NCBI GenBank assembly: GCA_944320845.1
Contig: CALUJA010000006.1
Location: 1-64,000 of the forward strand
Length of the DNA stretch: 64,000 nt
DNA from: an uncultured Phocaeicola sp.
GTDB taxonomy: Bacteria; Bacteroidota; Bacteroidia; Bacteroidales; Bacteroidaceae
Direction: 5' to 3'
Below the pieces are notes generated by a model. It saw nothing but the letters and a program-made list of their open reading frames with translations, had not been told where the DNA came from and did no database searches. Positions 1 through 11,145 of this stretch are shown here, in pieces (position 1 is the first letter of the stretch; each line of letters opens with the position of its first letter). Both the position numbers and the translations under genes were made by a program.

Positions 1-70
1 GGGACCCGGGATTGAACCGGGGACCTCATGATTATGAATCATGCGCTCTAACCAGCTGAGCTATCCCGCC
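1..70 (-). tRNA. tRNA-Met (CAT), 3' end cut by window edge
   Basis: Read on the minus strand, the sequence starts with the acceptor arm GGCGGGA, then the D arm (GCTC...GAGC), a perfect 5-bp anticodon stem CATGA/TCATG around the loop TTCATAA (anticodon CAT), and a T arm CCCGG/CCGGG around TTCAATC. Only TCCC of the 3' acceptor strand is inside the window, so the last three paired bases, the discriminator and any CCA are missing. The sequence does not settle whether this is the initiator, the elongator or a CAT tRNA modified to read isoleucine codons. The first acceptor pair would be a normal G-C pair, which favours an elongator or Ile2 type. Confidence 0.93.
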
Positions 71-90
71 ATCTTTCTCGATTGCGGGTG

Positions 91-122
91 CAAAGGTAAA
101 TTAACTTTTTGAATTACGCAAC
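91..122 (-). promoter_or_regulatory. Promoter of the tRNA-Met gene
   Basis: On the minus strand a perfect Bacteroides -7 element TACCTTTG (98 to 91) lies 20 bp downstream of GTTG (122 to 119), one mismatch from the -33 element TTTG. The predicted start is about 10-15 bases before the mature tRNA 5' end. Confidence 0.7.
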
Positions 123-379
123 ACATACAGGCTTTTTTGCAAAGTTTTTTATTCATACAGTCACTTAAAGGCTGTCTCCAAACTCCTATTCCCCGCACCG
201 GCAGCCCGATTTTCCTCGTTTCCTTCAAAAATCATTCCATGAAAAAAGCCAGGCAAGACACAAAGCCACTTGTTAAATTGACAGAACAGCTGAAAAAAAA
301 CGGGACTTTCTATATGCAGTAAGCAAAAAAATCTTTTAATTTGCTGCCATTACATGAAAACACAGAATGAAAAACAGTC
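123..379. other. Intergenic, no gene seen
   Basis: This stretch separates the divergent tRNA and START-like genes. A short open frame at 137-322 has no recognisable protein features and no start signal. I see no stable hairpin or repeat here. Confidence 0.5.
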
Positions 380-763
380 ATGAAGCATAAGATACACATC
401 GAATATCCCCTCAATCCCTCTTCGGGAACCATCATATGGGCAGCCATCAGTACTCCGGCAGGATTACAGCGATGGTTTGCCGACGAAGTTTCAAGAAAAG
501 GAAAACTCTTCAGCTTCCGATGGGGAAAGACGGAAACAAGGAATGCAGAAGTCACCAACCTGCGTCAAGAATCATTTATCCGGTTTCGATGGACGGACGA
601 AAAAGAACCGAGAGTTTATTTTGAACTGAAGATACACTATAATGAACTGACCAATGACCATCTGCTGGAAATAACGGACTTTGCCGATGACGATGAAGAA
701 GACGATGTCCGCAACTTATGGGATTCACAGATAGAAATGTTACGCCGCGTGTTTGGCTTATAA
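380..763 (+). CDS. START-like (SRPBCC fold) domain protein
   Basis: A 127-residue cytoplasmic protein with the pattern of an AHSA1/START-like hydrophobic-pocket fold. It opens with a beta strand (HKIHIEYPL), then a helix with the W...L.RWFA signature typical of SRPBCC proteins, alternating strands (FSFRWG, IRFRWTDE, YFELKIHY), and a long C-terminal helix ending LRRVFGL. An acidic run (ADDDEEDD) precedes that helix. The ligand is unknown. It sits 77 bp upstream of an LptF/LptG permease and points the same way. I recall the same neighbourhood in other Bacteroidales, which may mean an envelope-related role, but that is inference. Confidence 0.85.
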   Translation: MKHKIHIEYPLNPSSGTIIWAAISTPAGLQRWFADEVSRKGKLFSFRWGKTETRNAEVTNLRQESFIRFRWTDEKEPRVYFELKIHYNELTNDHLLEITDFADDDEEDDVRNLWDSQIEMLRRVFGL

Positions 764-807
764 TCTAAAAATATACAAAACATGCCGTTCCTCTCCGTTT
801 TTTGTGC

Positions 808-815
808 TAATTTTG
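808..815 (+). promoter_or_regulatory. -7 element upstream of the LptF/G gene
   Basis: A perfect TAATTTTG match to TAnnTTTG, 24 bases before the permease start. No clear TTTG lies at the expected distance upstream, so the -33 element is weak. Confidence 0.45.
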
Positions 816-839
816 CATCCTGATAACCCAAAATAAAGA

Positions 840-2735
840 ATGCTACGCATAAAAAAACTTGATATATTTGTTCTGAAGAGTTTTCTCCTGCTCTTCGCCG
901 GAACTTTCTTTATCTGCCTGTTCATCTTCATGATGCAATTTTTATGGAGATATGTAGACGAACTGGTTGGTAAAGGATTGGAAATGAACATACTTGCCCA
1001 ATTCTTCTTTCTTTCGGCCCTGACATTGATTCCACTTTCCCTGCCGCTGTCCATTCTTTTGGCGGCACTGATGACTTTCGGCAATTTCGGCGAGCGCTAT
1101 GAATTGCTTTCCATGAAGGCTGCCGGCATTCCGCTGCTGCGCATCATGCGTCCGGTCGTCTTGTTTTGCGGTCTGCTGGGTATCATTTCCTTTTATTTCC
1201 AGAATGTCATCGGGCCTAAAGCCCAAAAAGACCTGTGGACTCTCCTGGTGTCCATCAAGCAGGCATCCCCCGAAGTCGACATACCGGAAGGCGTGTTTTA
1301 CAGCGACATCGAAGGATATAACATCTACGTAAGACACAAAGACCGGGAAACCGGATTGCTGAAGGATGTGCTGATATACAATTTCTCCGACGGGTTTGAA
1401 AATGCACGCATCCTCTGGGGAGAGGAAGGCGAGCTGGAACTGACCGCCGACAAAAAGCACCTGTACCTCCATCTTTATAATGGAGAGCAGTTTGAAAACC
1501 TCCGCTCCCAGTCTGTCATTTCACACAATGTCCCCTACCGCCGCGAGTCATTCAGAGAGAAGCATACTTTAATCGACTTCAACGCCAACTTCGAAACCGT
1601 GGACGGAAGTTTTCTGAACCAGCGCTCGGACATCAAGAACATGCGGGAAATTTCATTCACCATCGATTCCCTCACGACCTACGTGGACAGTGTGGGGCGT
1701 GCCATGCATAAAAACATGATGCAGACCACTTACCGGCCGCCCGTACTGAACCATAAGGATTCGATCAAGATGAAACAGTCCGGCATCACCTTCATCAATA
1801 CTGACAGCATCTTCAGTTCCTTGCCGTCAGGCGACAAGCTGAAGGTGCTGACCACGACAGAACGGCGGGTTTCATCCCTGTCTTCAGACTGGAGCATGAA
1901 GACTTTCGTAACACGCGATGCCGACAACAACATCCTCCGCCACCGCTCCGACTGGCACAAAAAGATTACCCTCTCGCTGGCCTGCATAATCTTCTTCTTC
2001 ATCGGTGCGCCTTTAGGGGCGATTATCCGCAAGGGAGGGCTCGGCATGCCGGTTGTCATATCGGTGTTGATATTTGTCCTTTACTATATCATCGACTCGG
2101 GTGCCACGCGTGTAGGGAAAAGTGGAGAAATGAACGTGGCACTGGGCACCTGGATGAGCACACTCGTCCTGGCCCCACTCGGAGCATTCCTCACTTACAA
2201 GTCGAATAAAGACTCGGTGGTGTTCAACATCGATGTCTACGCAGCCTTTTTCCGCAAGCTGTTCGGCATACGCCTGTCCCGGCATGTATTCAAGAAAGAG
2301 GTTATCATCGACAATCCCGATTATGAGAACGATTTGAGACTGCTGGATGACCTGTGCATAAAGTGCGAAAGCTACTCGCGCACGCACAAGCTGTTGGGGC
2401 CTCCCAATTATTTCCGCATCTTCACAAACAATGAGCACGACGACTCCATCTCAGAAATCAGCCGGCAGATGGAAAATGTCATAGAGGATTTGTCAAACTC
2501 AAAAGACAATGTACTGCTCTCGTTCTTGAACAACTATCCTTTCCTCTTTGTTAAAGCCCATAAGAGCCTGTTCGACAACCGCTGGCTGAATGCATTGATA
2601 GGGATTGTCGTTCCGGCAGGCCTGCTGGTATGGCTCAATATCTGGCGCTACCGCGTCAGACTGGAAAAAGACCTGAAGAACATAGTCAAGACCACCCGCA
2701 ATGTACAGGAAAGAATAAGAAGCAACAACATATAA
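840..2735 (+). CDS. LptF/LptG family LPS export permease
   Basis: Inner-membrane permease of the YjgP/YjgQ family, which works with LptB to extract lipopolysaccharide from the inner membrane and pass it to the Lpt bridge. There are two N-terminal membrane segments (about residues 10-35 and 50-80), a third near 105-125, a long periplasmic domain to about 370, then three more segments (about 375-455). This is the usual six-helix layout. At 631 residues it is much longer than enterobacterial LptF or LptG (about 360). The extra C-terminal part has a soluble stretch, a seventh hydrophobic segment near 588-606 and a basic helix, as is common in Bacteroidetes. The start codon follows the -7 element at a suitable distance. 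ribBA begins 16 bp later, so the two are probably co-transcribed. Confidence 0.9.
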   Translation: MLRIKKLDIFVLKSFLLLFAGTFFICLFIFMMQFLWRYVDELVGKGLEMNILAQFFFLSALTLIPLSLPLSILLAALMTFGNFGERYELLSMKAAGIPLLRIMRPVVLFCGLLGIISFYFQNVIGPKAQKDLWTLLVSIKQASPEVDIPEGVFYSDIEGYNIYVRHKDRETGLLKDVLIYNFSDGFENARILWGEEGELELTADKKHLYLHLYNGEQFENLRSQSVISHNVPYRRESFREKHTLIDFNANFETVDGSFLNQRSDIKNMREISFTIDSLTTYVDSVGRAMHKNMMQTTYRPPVLNHKDSIKMKQSGITFINTDSIFSSLPSGDKLKVLTTTERRVSSLSSDWSMKTFVTRDADNNILRHRSDWHKKITLSLACIIFFFIGAPLGAIIRKGGLGMPVVISVLIFVLYYIIDSGATRVGKSGEMNVALGTWMSTLVLAPLGAFLTYKSNKDSVVFNIDVYAAFFRKLFGIRLSRHVFKKEVIIDNPDYENDLRLLDDLCIKCESYSRTHKLLGPPNYFRIFTNNEHDDSISEISRQMENVIEDLSNSKDNVLLSFLNNYPFLFVKAHKSLFDNRWLNALIGIVVPAGLLVWLNIWRYRVRLEKDLKNIVKTTRNVQERIRSNNI

Positions 2736-2751
2736 TATAATAATAAAAATT

Positions 2752-3966
2752 ATGGAAAAAGTCAGACTGAATACCATTGAAGAGGCTATCGAGGACTTTC
2801 GCAAAGGCGAATTTGTAATTATCGTGGACGATGAAGACCGCGAGAATGAAGGAGACCTGGTTGTGGCTGCCGAACTGATAACTCCCGAAAAGGTCAATTT
2901 CATGCTGAAGCATGCACGGGGAGTGCTTTGTGCCCCCATCACCCTTTCACGCTGCGAAGAGCTTGACCTCCCCCATCAGGTATCAAACAATACTTCTGTC
3001 TTAGGTACTCCGTTTACTGTAACGATAGACAAGCTGGAAGGCTGCACCACCGGCGTTTCGGCTGCCGACCGCGCGGCAACTATCCGCGCACTGGCCGACC
3101 CGTCTTCCACTCCGGAAACTTTCGGACGCCCCGGCCATATCAATCCGCTGTACGCACAGGAAAAAGGCGTGCTCCGGCGTGCCGGACACACGGAAGCGTG
3201 TGTAGACATGGCGCGACTGGCCGGTCTTTACCCGGCAGCCGCTTTAATGGAAGTGATGAACGAGGACGGAACGATGGCTCGCCTGCCCGAACTGAGGAAA
3301 CTGGCAGATGAATACGGATTCAAGCTCATTTCCATCGCCGACCTGATAGCCTACCGCCTGAAGCAGGAATCACTGGTAGAAAAAGGCGTGGAGGTGGACA
3401 TGCCCACCCAATACGGACACTTCCGCCTGATTCCGTTCCGTCAGAAAAGCAACGGACTGGAACACATGGCGCTGATTAAAGGGTCGTTCGCAGAAGACGA
3501 AGCGGTCTTGGTGCGCGTTCACTCGTCATGCGCCACGGGCGACATACTCGGCTCGCTGCGCTGTGACTGCGGCGAACAGCTTCACCGTGCCATGCAGCAG
3601 ATTGAAAAAGAAGGGAAAGGAGCCGTCGTTTACCTGAACCAGGAAGGACGGGGCATAGGGCTGATGGAGAAGATGAAAGCCTACAAGCTGCAGGAAGAAG
3701 GCATGGACACGGTAGATGCCAATATCTGCCTGGGACATCAGGCCGATGAACGCGACTACGGGGTAGGGGCACAAATCCTGCGGGAAATAGGCATACACAA
3801 GATGCGCCTGCTCACCAACAATCCGGTGAAGCGTGTGGGACTGGAGGCTTACGGGCTTGAAATCGTGGAAAACGTACCGATAGAAGTCACCCCCAACCCT
3901 TACAACGAACGTTATCTCCATACGAAAAAAGACCGCATGGGGCATACTCTGCACTTCAACAAATAA
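2752..3966 (+). CDS. ribBA: Bifunctional DHBP synthase / GTP cyclohydrolase II
   Basis: Supplies both entry branches of riboflavin synthesis: the N-terminal RibB half makes 3,4-dihydroxy-2-butanone 4-phosphate from ribulose 5-phosphate, and the C-terminal RibA half opens GTP. The RibB part (residues 1-200) has the acidic loop [10 protein letters not shown] (26-35), [12 protein letters not shown] (98-109), RPGHINPL (126-133) and AGHTEA. The RibA part (about 205-404) has the zinc-binding cysteines C260, C271 and C273 and the NQEGRGIGL loop. The length of 404 matches fused RibBA proteins. All key residues appear present. No FMN riboswitch is seen upstream, where the permease gene lies directly adjacent. 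Confidence 0.97.
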   Translation: MEKVRLNTIEEAIEDFRKGEFVIIVDDEDRENEGDLVVAAELITPEKVNFMLKHARGVLCAPITLSRCEELDLPHQVSNNTSVLGTPFTVTIDKLEGCTTGVSAADRAATIRALADPSSTPETFGRPGHINPLYAQEKGVLRRAGHTEACVDMARLAGLYPAAALMEVMNEDGTMARLPELRKLADEYGFKLISIADLIAYRLKQESLVEKGVEVDMPTQYGHFRLIPFRQKSNGLEHMALIKGSFAEDEAVLVRVHSSCATGDILGSLRCDCGEQLHRAMQQIEKEGKGAVVYLNQEGRGIGLMEKMKAYKLQEEGMDTVDANICLGHQADERDYGVGAQILREIGIHKMRLLTNNPVKRVGLEAYGLEIVENVPIEVTPNPYNERYLHTKKDRMGHTLHFNK

Positions 3967-3978
3967 TCATAAAAAATT

Positions 3979-4680
3979 ATGGAAACAAAAGATTTAGTAA
4001 GAAACTATGCATCCAAGTCGGCACAAGCAGCCTTGTTCCGCAATGTATACTTATGGATGACACTTGCACTGGTCATTACAGGATTTGTGGCCATGTATGT
4101 AGCCAAGTCCTATGCGCTCATTTCAATGATTGCGCAAAACTCTTTCATGTTTTGGGCCATTCTGATTGCCGAAGTGGCGCTGGTGATGTATATGTCGGCA
4201 CGTATCCACCGCATCAGCTTCACTACGGCCACGCTGCTTTTCATCGCCTATTCGGTGCTTAACGGCGTAACCATGTCCATCCTTTTCATGGTATACACCC
4301 TCAGTTCCATCGCCACCACCTTCTTCGTTACTGCAGGCACATTCGGTGCGATGGCACTGTTCGGCTACGTTACGAAAAGAGACTTGTCGCGGATTGGCAG
4401 TATCTGCATCATGGGAGTCATCGGGCTTATCATCGCTTCGCTGGTCAATCTGTTCCTGCACAACCCGATGATGGATTTGGTCATCTCATGCATAGGCGTG
4501 CTTTTGTTTGTGGGACTGACGGCTTACGACTCACAAAAAATCAAGCAGATGCTGACGGGCGACGACATTGAAGTCAGCGAAACCACCCAGAAGATTGCCC
4601 TGATGGGCTCTCTGACCCTGTATCTTGACTTTATCAACCTGTTCATCTACCTGCTGCGCATTCTGGGCGACCGGAAATAA
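3979..4680 (+). CDS. Bax inhibitor-1 / YccA family membrane protein
   Basis: A polytopic inner-membrane protein of 233 residues with about seven hydrophobic segments, starting near residue 25. It carries the C-terminal family signature around LTAYDSQKIKQML, where the aspartate belongs to the pair thought to control proton and calcium leak in the TMBIM family. The last membrane segment has the family ending LYLDFINLFIYLLRILG. It starts 12 bp after ribBA and is followed by a clear terminator, so it likely ends that transcription unit. The physiological role in Bacteroides is not known. In other bacteria members interact with FtsH or act as pH-sensitive calcium channels. Confidence 0.92.
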   Translation: METKDLVRNYASKSAQAALFRNVYLWMTLALVITGFVAMYVAKSYALISMIAQNSFMFWAILIAEVALVMYMSARIHRISFTTATLLFIAYSVLNGVTMSILFMVYTLSSIATTFFVTAGTFGAMALFGYVTKRDLSRIGSICIMGVIGLIIASLVNLFLHNPMMDLVISCIGVLLFVGLTAYDSQKIKQMLTGDDIEVSETTQKIALMGSLTLYLDFINLFIYLLRILGDRK

Positions 4681-4707
4681 TCGGCGAGAATCACAGCAAA
4701 GAGAGAC

Positions 4708-4743
4708 AAAACCCGCACGTTGCCTATGGCAGCTGCGGGTTTT
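4708..4743 (+). terminator. Rho-independent terminator after the BI-1 gene
   Basis: A 10-bp stem AAAACCCGCA / TGCGGGTTTT around a 16-base loop, ending in T residues, 27 bases past the stop codon. Confidence 0.8.
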
Positions 4744-4939
4744 GCCGTATCCGGCCGGACTTTTCATAAGGGCATCCCGCCCAAACAGTCCCGCAGCCTG
4801 AAGGCCGGGCGCGACATCCCGCCTCCCCTTGTCGGACAATCACCCCGGCAAGAAGTGACAAAAATCTTAAAACCCTTTCATATCCGGAAGAAAATAGCTT
4901 ATTTTGCAGAGGAATTACAATTAATAAACAACAAATACA

Positions 4940-6133
4940 ATGAATCAACTTTCAGACCGTCTTAACAGCCTGTCGCCTTCGGCAACACTGGCCATGTCAC
5001 AAAAAAGTAGCGAACTTAAAGCACAAGGTGTAGACGTCATCAATATGAGCGTCGGGGAACCCGACTTCAATACGCCCGACCATATCAAGGAAGCAGCAAA
5101 AAGAGCCATCGACGAGAACTATTCCCGTTATTCTCCGGTCGCCGGATATCCGGCACTGAGAAACGCCATCGTAGCCAAGCTGAAAAATGAAAACGGACTG
5201 GAGTATACCGCAGCCCAGATTAGCTGTGCAAACGGCGCCAAGCAGTCAGTCTGCAATACCATCATGGCACTCGTCAACAAGGGCGACGAGGTTATCGTTC
5301 CCGCCCCCTATTGGGTAAGCTATCCCGAAATGGTAAAGCTGGCCGAAGGAACTCCCGTCATCGTGCGTGCAGGCATCGAACAGGATTTCAAGATTACCCC
5401 GGCACAGCTCGAAGCCGCCATCACGCCAAACACCCGTGCACTGATACTGTGCTCTCCCTCCAACCCGACCGGTTCGGTATATACGAAAGAAGAACTGAAG
5501 GGCCTGGCCGGCGTACTGGCAAAGCATGAGCGCGTGATTGTGATAGCCGACGAAATCTACGAACACATCAACTACATAGGCCGCCACGAGAGCATCGCAC
5601 AGTTTGCCGAGATAAAAGACCGTGTGGTAATCGTAAACGGCGTGTCGAAAGCTTATGCCATGACGGGATGGCGCATCGGCTTCATCGCCGCACCGGAATG
5701 GATTGTAAAGGGAGTCAACAAACTGCAGGGACAGTATACTTCCGGCCCGTGCTCCGTATCGCAGAAAGCTGCCGAAGCTGCCTATACAGGCAGTCAGGCT
5801 CCGGTAGAAGAAATGCGCAAGGCCTTTGAGCGCCGCCGCGACCTGATAGTGAAACTGGCGAAAGAGATACCGGGATTTGAAGTCAACACACCGCAAGGCG
5901 CCTTTTATCTCTTCCCGAAATGCGATTCCTTCTTCGGCAAAAAAGACGGCGACCGCGTAATAAACAACTCCGACGACCTGGCCATGTATCTGCTTGAAGT
6001 AGGCCATGTGGCCTGCGTGGGCGGTGCATCCTTCGGCGCACCCGAGTGCATCCGCATGAGCTACGCCACTTCGGACGAAAACATTACCGAGGCAATGCGC
6101 CGCATCAAAGAGACTCTGGCACGACTGAAATAA
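4940..6133 (+). CDS. aspC: Aspartate aminotransferase (class I PLP-dependent)
   Basis: A fold-type I PLP aminotransferase of 397 residues that interconverts aspartate and oxaloacetate with 2-oxoglutarate/glutamate. Visible family residues are SVGEPDF (37-43) at the substrate end, Y70, the SNPTGSVY motif around 174-181, D204 (ADEIYE) that contacts the pyridine nitrogen, the Schiff-base lysine K237 in SKAYAMTGWR, and R245. The sequence resembles the thermophile/Bacillus type (subgroup I-gamma or I-beta), not E. coli AspC. It is a single-gene unit between terminators. Broad substrate use, for example as a prephenate aminotransferase, cannot be excluded. Confidence 0.93.
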   Translation: MNQLSDRLNSLSPSATLAMSQKSSELKAQGVDVINMSVGEPDFNTPDHIKEAAKRAIDENYSRYSPVAGYPALRNAIVAKLKNENGLEYTAAQISCANGAKQSVCNTIMALVNKGDEVIVPAPYWVSYPEMVKLAEGTPVIVRAGIEQDFKITPAQLEAAITPNTRALILCSPSNPTGSVYTKEELKGLAGVLAKHERVIVIADEIYEHINYIGRHESIAQFAEIKDRVVIVNGVSKAYAMTGWRIGFIAAPEWIVKGVNKLQGQYTSGPCSVSQKAAEAAYTGSQAPVEEMRKAFERRRDLIVKLAKEIPGFEVNTPQGAFYLFPKCDSFFGKKDGDRVINNSDDLAMYLLEVGHVACVGGASFGAPECIRMSYATSDENITEAMRRIKETLARLK

Positions 6134-6152
6134 TTTCCCAGAACCGCAATCC

Positions 6153-6212
6153 GGCACGGACGAAGTTTTTGCCTGTCGACAGCACAGCAAAGGCTGTGTC
6201 CGTGCCTTTTTT
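6153..6212 (+). terminator. Terminator after aspC
   Basis: The inverted repeat GGCACGGAC (6153-6161) / GTCCGTGCC (6198-6206) is followed directly by a T run. The loop is long and contains a small inner hairpin. Confidence 0.75.
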
Positions 6213-6446
6213 GTTTGACCTTAAAATCGCACTCGCTTTTCACAGCCAGCTTTTCATGCCGAAGAAAAACAGACTTCAAGGCGGTGACATTTTCTGCTTG
6301 CCTGCATGAAACGACTTTTATGCTTAGACAAAAAGAAACGGCATAAAGGGTATATGCCTTTCTTTTCTTCAGAAAACTACGGGAAGCCGTGGCGTTTTTG
6401 TTATAATTGAAGTGTATTTTTGTTAAAATAATATTTAATCGAACAC
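6213..6446 (+). other. Leader of the LuxR-type regulator, with a -7 element
   Basis: A perfect TATTTTTG lies at 6415-6422, 25 bases before the regulator start. A TTTG at 6397-6400 is only 14 bp upstream, shorter than usual. A small hairpin (GGCATA...TATGCC, about 6340-6357) lies further upstream and may be part of the upstream decay or regulatory region. Nothing else is recognised. Confidence 0.45.
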
Positions 6447-7097
6447 ATGGGACTGGATGTTATAATCGTTGATAACCATTCTTTGGCGGTGGAAGGCTTG
6501 AAAAGTCTGCTGAAAGCCACCGTGTGCATCAAAGATATCCATGTGGCGCAGAGCGGAGAAGAGCTTCTCGAGCTGATGGGCAAGCGTCCGTTCCACCTTT
6601 TCATACTGGACATCGACCTGGCGGATACCGACGGATTCGAACTGACACAGACGATAAAGAAACGGCAGCCTACGGCAAAAATCATCGTCAGCACCTGTCA
6701 TAAAGAGATTTGGATAGCCAACAAGCTGAAGCATCCCAGTATCGACGCAGTGGTATTCAAGCCGTCCGCCTCGCGATACATACAGGAAGCCGTCGAAACG
6801 GTGGCGGAAGGAGGCACTTATTACTGCCCCCACTTCAGGGAACTGTACCGGGCAAAAGAGCGGATGAGCAATATGCCCGACGTTCCAGAATCGATGCCCA
6901 CCGTCCGCGAACTCGACATACTGAAAGACATTGCCCGTGGAATGAACACGCATGAAATATCCCGACATCTGTTCATCTCGGAAAACACGGTGGAATGGCA
7001 CCGCAAAAACCTGATGGTGAAGTTCGGCGCGCGGAATGCCACCGACCTTGTCGTCAAGGCACTGGCGAAAGGCTACCTCAGCATCCCGCTGGACTGA
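6447..7097 (+). CDS. NarL/FixJ-type response regulator with LuxR HTH
   Basis: A two-domain cytoplasmic transcription regulator of 216 residues. The receiver (1-120) has the phosphoacceptor D55 in LFILDIDLAD, the hydroxyl position in IIVSTC, and the conserved lysine in VVFKPSA. The acidic pocket at the first strand is reduced to D9-N10. The LuxR helix-turn-helix (about 148-212) reads TVRELDILKDIARGMNTHEI...ENTVEWHRKNLMVKFG. No histidine kinase is encoded nearby, so it is an orphan here. It lies 52 bp upstream of the fasciclin-SusD lipoprotein in the same direction, and control of that gene is a reasonable guess. Confidence 0.9.
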   Translation: MGLDVIIVDNHSLAVEGLKSLLKATVCIKDIHVAQSGEELLELMGKRPFHLFILDIDLADTDGFELTQTIKKRQPTAKIIVSTCHKEIWIANKLKHPSIDAVVFKPSASRYIQEAVETVAEGGTYYCPHFRELYRAKERMSNMPDVPESMPTVRELDILKDIARGMNTHEISRHLFISENTVEWHRKNLMVKFGARNATDLVVKALAKGYLSIPLD

Positions 7098-7149
7098 ACG
7101 AAGTATGCTTTGAAAACACTATTTACCAACTTCATAAAATCAATGTATC

Positions 7150-8853
7150 ATGAAAAAACTGTTTTATTACCTTTCTGTTGCCGCCCTGTTGCTGGCATTC
7201 AACGCATGTAGTGACGATGACGGGCCGCAGACTCCCCCTCCATCCAAAGGCGAGGAAGCGGTGGAAGAGATTGTAAAGACCTTGGAAAGCAAGCCCGAAG
7301 TAAGTCAGTTTGTCGAGATTCTGAAGTCAACCGATGTGGCCGACCTGGAAGAAAGCGAGCTGACCGTATTCGCCGTAAGGAACCAGACCGCAGCAAAAGC
7401 ACGCAGCAGCCGTGCCGACGCACTGGATGCCACGACCATCAGACGCCACATTGCCATCGGGAGCTACACGAAAGCCGAGCTGACCGACGGGATGGAGCTG
7501 AAAAGCATCGACGGAGGCACGCTCTACATCACGCGCGATGCCGATGATGTGTTCGTCAATGGCGTAGTAATCGAAGGCGAAGCCATAGCCGCAGGAAGCA
7601 GTTATGTGTATGTAGTGCCCGAAGTGATACAGGCACAGACCGCTCCGCCCGTTACCTACAAACACCAGACCACCATCAATGTCATCGGAATCGCTTTGGG
7701 AAATGCCGGACCGGCACCGCTTGCCGAGGTTTCCATCCTTGCCAAAGACGGGAACACGGGAGCAGAGATCGGCACGTTCCAGACAAACGCCGAGGGTCAG
7801 GCCGTCATCAGCCACAATTGCGATACGCTTTCTTATGAGATTGAAAAGGCAGGCTACTCGCTTACCCACGACGGCTACTTGATTGCCGGACTGTCTGCCG
7901 ACGGAAGCTTTATGTATGTAGACATCAACGGAGACGGAGTATGGAACAACGACGACAAAAACTTCACTTATCCCTTCGTATTGGATTACCGCAATGTGAT
8001 TGAAGAGGCAAACAGCACACAGGAATATTATATGGCTGAGGTAAGCGAGACAGACCAACTCGCTGAAATTAAAAAAGAATGGGCAGCAGCAATGCAGAAC
8101 TTCAGTCAAGAAAACAGTAGCCTCGATGCCAATCTGGTATCAGGAAGTATTACATATACCAGTGATACAGAATTAGCTGTCTATGCTGAAAGGTATTGGG
8201 ATATGGCTTATGCCGCATTAGACAAGGGAATGGCTCTCCAACAGCAAATAACTTCTGAATCTGAAGAAGCTAAGGCACTGCTTAACTCCATTTCGTTGGA
8301 CATCGCCGCCATTTATGTACAGCTCTACGGATATTACGGACAACTGCGCAACATGAACGCAGACCAGTTAAAGCAGAATCTTGACGAAATGGAAAATTAC
8401 CTTCTCCTTGAATCAAGCTTGGAAGTTACTGACCTAAAAGCCAAACTATCACTTATGACCAAGGATTATCAAGAAGCGAACGATTATGCCGACAAGGTTA
8501 TCTACTCAAAAGAATCGCCGTCTGCTGACATTCTACTGATCAAAGCAATTGTTTTATCTAATCAAGGCCAGAATCAAGAAGCACTTGATTATATCAATAA
8601 AGCAAGAAAACATGAAGATGCTAATTCAGAACCAATTGTTTCCTTTGAAGAAAACACTTTAATAGAAAATTGCCATCAGATTTTAATCGGAACCGGAATG
8701 CTTTATCCCTGCTACAGAATCTTGAATATAGACATCAACTACATGGGAAAGGTAGAGGGTTTCAACGGAGCCAAGCATCATCTACTCCCGATACCCCAAT
8801 CAGCCATGGATAAAGACCCGAACTTACAGCAGAATTTGGGTTACCAATTCTAA
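7150..8853 (+). CDS. Surface lipoprotein: fasciclin domain joined to a SusD-like end
   Basis: A 567-residue lipoprotein with a lipobox ending FNAC at C20. The acidic run SDDD after it matches the Bacteroidetes surface-export signal. Residues about 36-160 look like a fasciclin (FAS1) domain: a LTVFAVRN strand, then a late TDGMELKSIDGG and NGVVIEGE. Residues 174-250 look like a carboxypeptidase-regulatory/CNA beta-sandwich, followed by a calcium-loop-like DINGDGVWNNDD. From about 285 to the end the protein is helical and TPR-like, with SusD/RagB features including YWDMAYAALDKGMAL and the typical ending HHLLPIPQ...LQQNLGYQF. No SusC-like receptor lies beside it. The DNA turns clearly AT-richer from about 8040, near the start of the helical part. 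Confidence 0.8.
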   Translation: MKKLFYYLSVAALLLAFNACSDDDGPQTPPPSKGEEAVEEIVKTLESKPEVSQFVEILKSTDVADLEESELTVFAVRNQTAAKARSSRADALDATTIRRHIAIGSYTKAELTDGMELKSIDGGTLYITRDADDVFVNGVVIEGEAIAAGSSYVYVVPEVIQAQTAPPVTYKHQTTINVIGIALGNAGPAPLAEVSILAKDGNTGAEIGTFQTNAEGQAVISHNCDTLSYEIEKAGYSLTHDGYLIAGLSADGSFMYVDINGDGVWNNDDKNFTYPFVLDYRNVIEEANSTQEYYMAEVSETDQLAEIKKEWAAAMQNFSQENSSLDANLVSGSITYTSDTELAVYAERYWDMAYAALDKGMALQQQITSESEEAKALLNSISLDIAAIYVQLYGYYGQLRNMNADQLKQNLDEMENYLLLESSLEVTDLKAKLSLMTKDYQEANDYADKVIYSKESPSADILLIKAIVLSNQGQNQEALDYINKARKHEDANSEPIVSFEENTLIENCHQILIGTGMLYPCYRILNIDINYMGKVEGFNGAKHHLLPIPQSAMDKDPNLQQNLGYQF

Positions 8854-8882
8854 AATGCTCTGACTCCCTTATAAAATAGAGG

Positions 8883-8925
8883 TATCCCCGCGGCAGTTTG
8901 CCTATGCAAAACTATCGCGGGGATA
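8883..8925. terminator. Shared hairpin between convergent genes
   Basis: The stem TATCCCCGCG / CGCGGGGATA encloses an inner GCAGTTTTG-like/CAAAAC pairing. It lies between the lipoprotein stop and the mscL stop and probably ends both transcripts, although the T runs are weak. Confidence 0.6.
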
Positions 8926-8934
8926 TATCCATAT

Positions 8935-9357
8935 TCACTTTTTCTCCTTTAGCAAATCGCGTATTTCGGTAAGCAACTGGATGTCGGCCGGAGGTGCGGG
9001 CGGCGTTTTGGGAGCTTCCTCCTTTTTCCGGCTCAGGGCATTCAGTCCCTTTACCAGAAAGAACACTGCCAGAGCGATAATCAGAAAGTCGAAAGTCACC
9101 TGAATGAAATTGCCGTAGTTGATGGCCACTTCGGGCGTTATCACCTTGTCTCCCTCGGTTACGGCCTGTTTCAATACAATTTTCAAGTCGGTGAAATTGA
9201 CCCCTCCTACCAGCACACCGACCGCCGGCATAATGACATCGCCCACGATGGACGAGACAATCTTGCCGAACGCCCCGCCGATAATGATACCTACCGCCAT
9301 GTCGACCACGTTTCCCCGCATGGCAAACTTCTTGAACTCTTGCAAAGTCTTTTTCAT
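8935..9357 (-). CDS. mscL: Large-conductance mechanosensitive channel
   Basis: Homopentameric inner-membrane channel that opens under high membrane tension to release solutes during hypo-osmotic shock. The 140-residue product has the N-terminal amphipathic helix [18 protein letters not shown]1 with [18 protein letters not shown], a periplasmic loop, TM2 ([19 protein letters not shown]), and a charged C-terminal helix [13 protein letters not shown] after a proline-rich linker. I chose the ATG at 9357. An in-frame start 60 bases further upstream would add 20 residues encoded from bases that approach the groEL terminator, and MscL proteins start at MKK. It is one of the main osmotic safety valves. 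Confidence 0.96.
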   Translation of the reverse strand: MKKTLQEFKKFAMRGNVVDMAVGIIIGGAFGKIVSSIVGDVIMPAVGVLVGGVNFTDLKIVLKQAVTEGDKVITPEVAINYGNFIQVTFDFLIIALAVFFLVKGLNALSRKKEEAPKTPPAPPADIQLLTEIRDLLKEKK

Positions 9358-9396
9358 GTCAAAAATCTGTTTTGTTTTTCCGGCAAGCAAGATAAC

Positions 9397-9435
9397 AAAA
9401 ACTCCCGGCAAAACCAATGTCTTGTCGGGAGTTTT
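9397..9435 (-). terminator. Terminator after groEL
   Basis: The stem AAAACTCCCG / CGGGAGTTTT sits just past the groEL stop on the minus strand and continues into a T-rich stretch. It lies upstream of mscL and so separates the two units. Confidence 0.8.
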
Positions 9436-9466
9436 AAGTCGATAATTATGTGAAAGGGGAAGATTA

Positions 9467-11113
<1,647 letters not shown>

Positions 11114-11145
11114 TTAAATCCTTTGTTTACAACTAATCTGTTTAT

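Noticed and set aside
137-322. A 61-codon frame before the START-like gene
   Set aside because: No start signal, no promoter, and no protein-like composition.
942-1472. Long antisense open frame across the LptF/G gene (and many others opposite real genes)
   Set aside because: These mirror the codon pattern of the real gene on the other strand and have no family features.
9358-9417. Longer start for mscL
   Set aside because: MscL begins at MKK, and the added bases reach into the groEL terminator.
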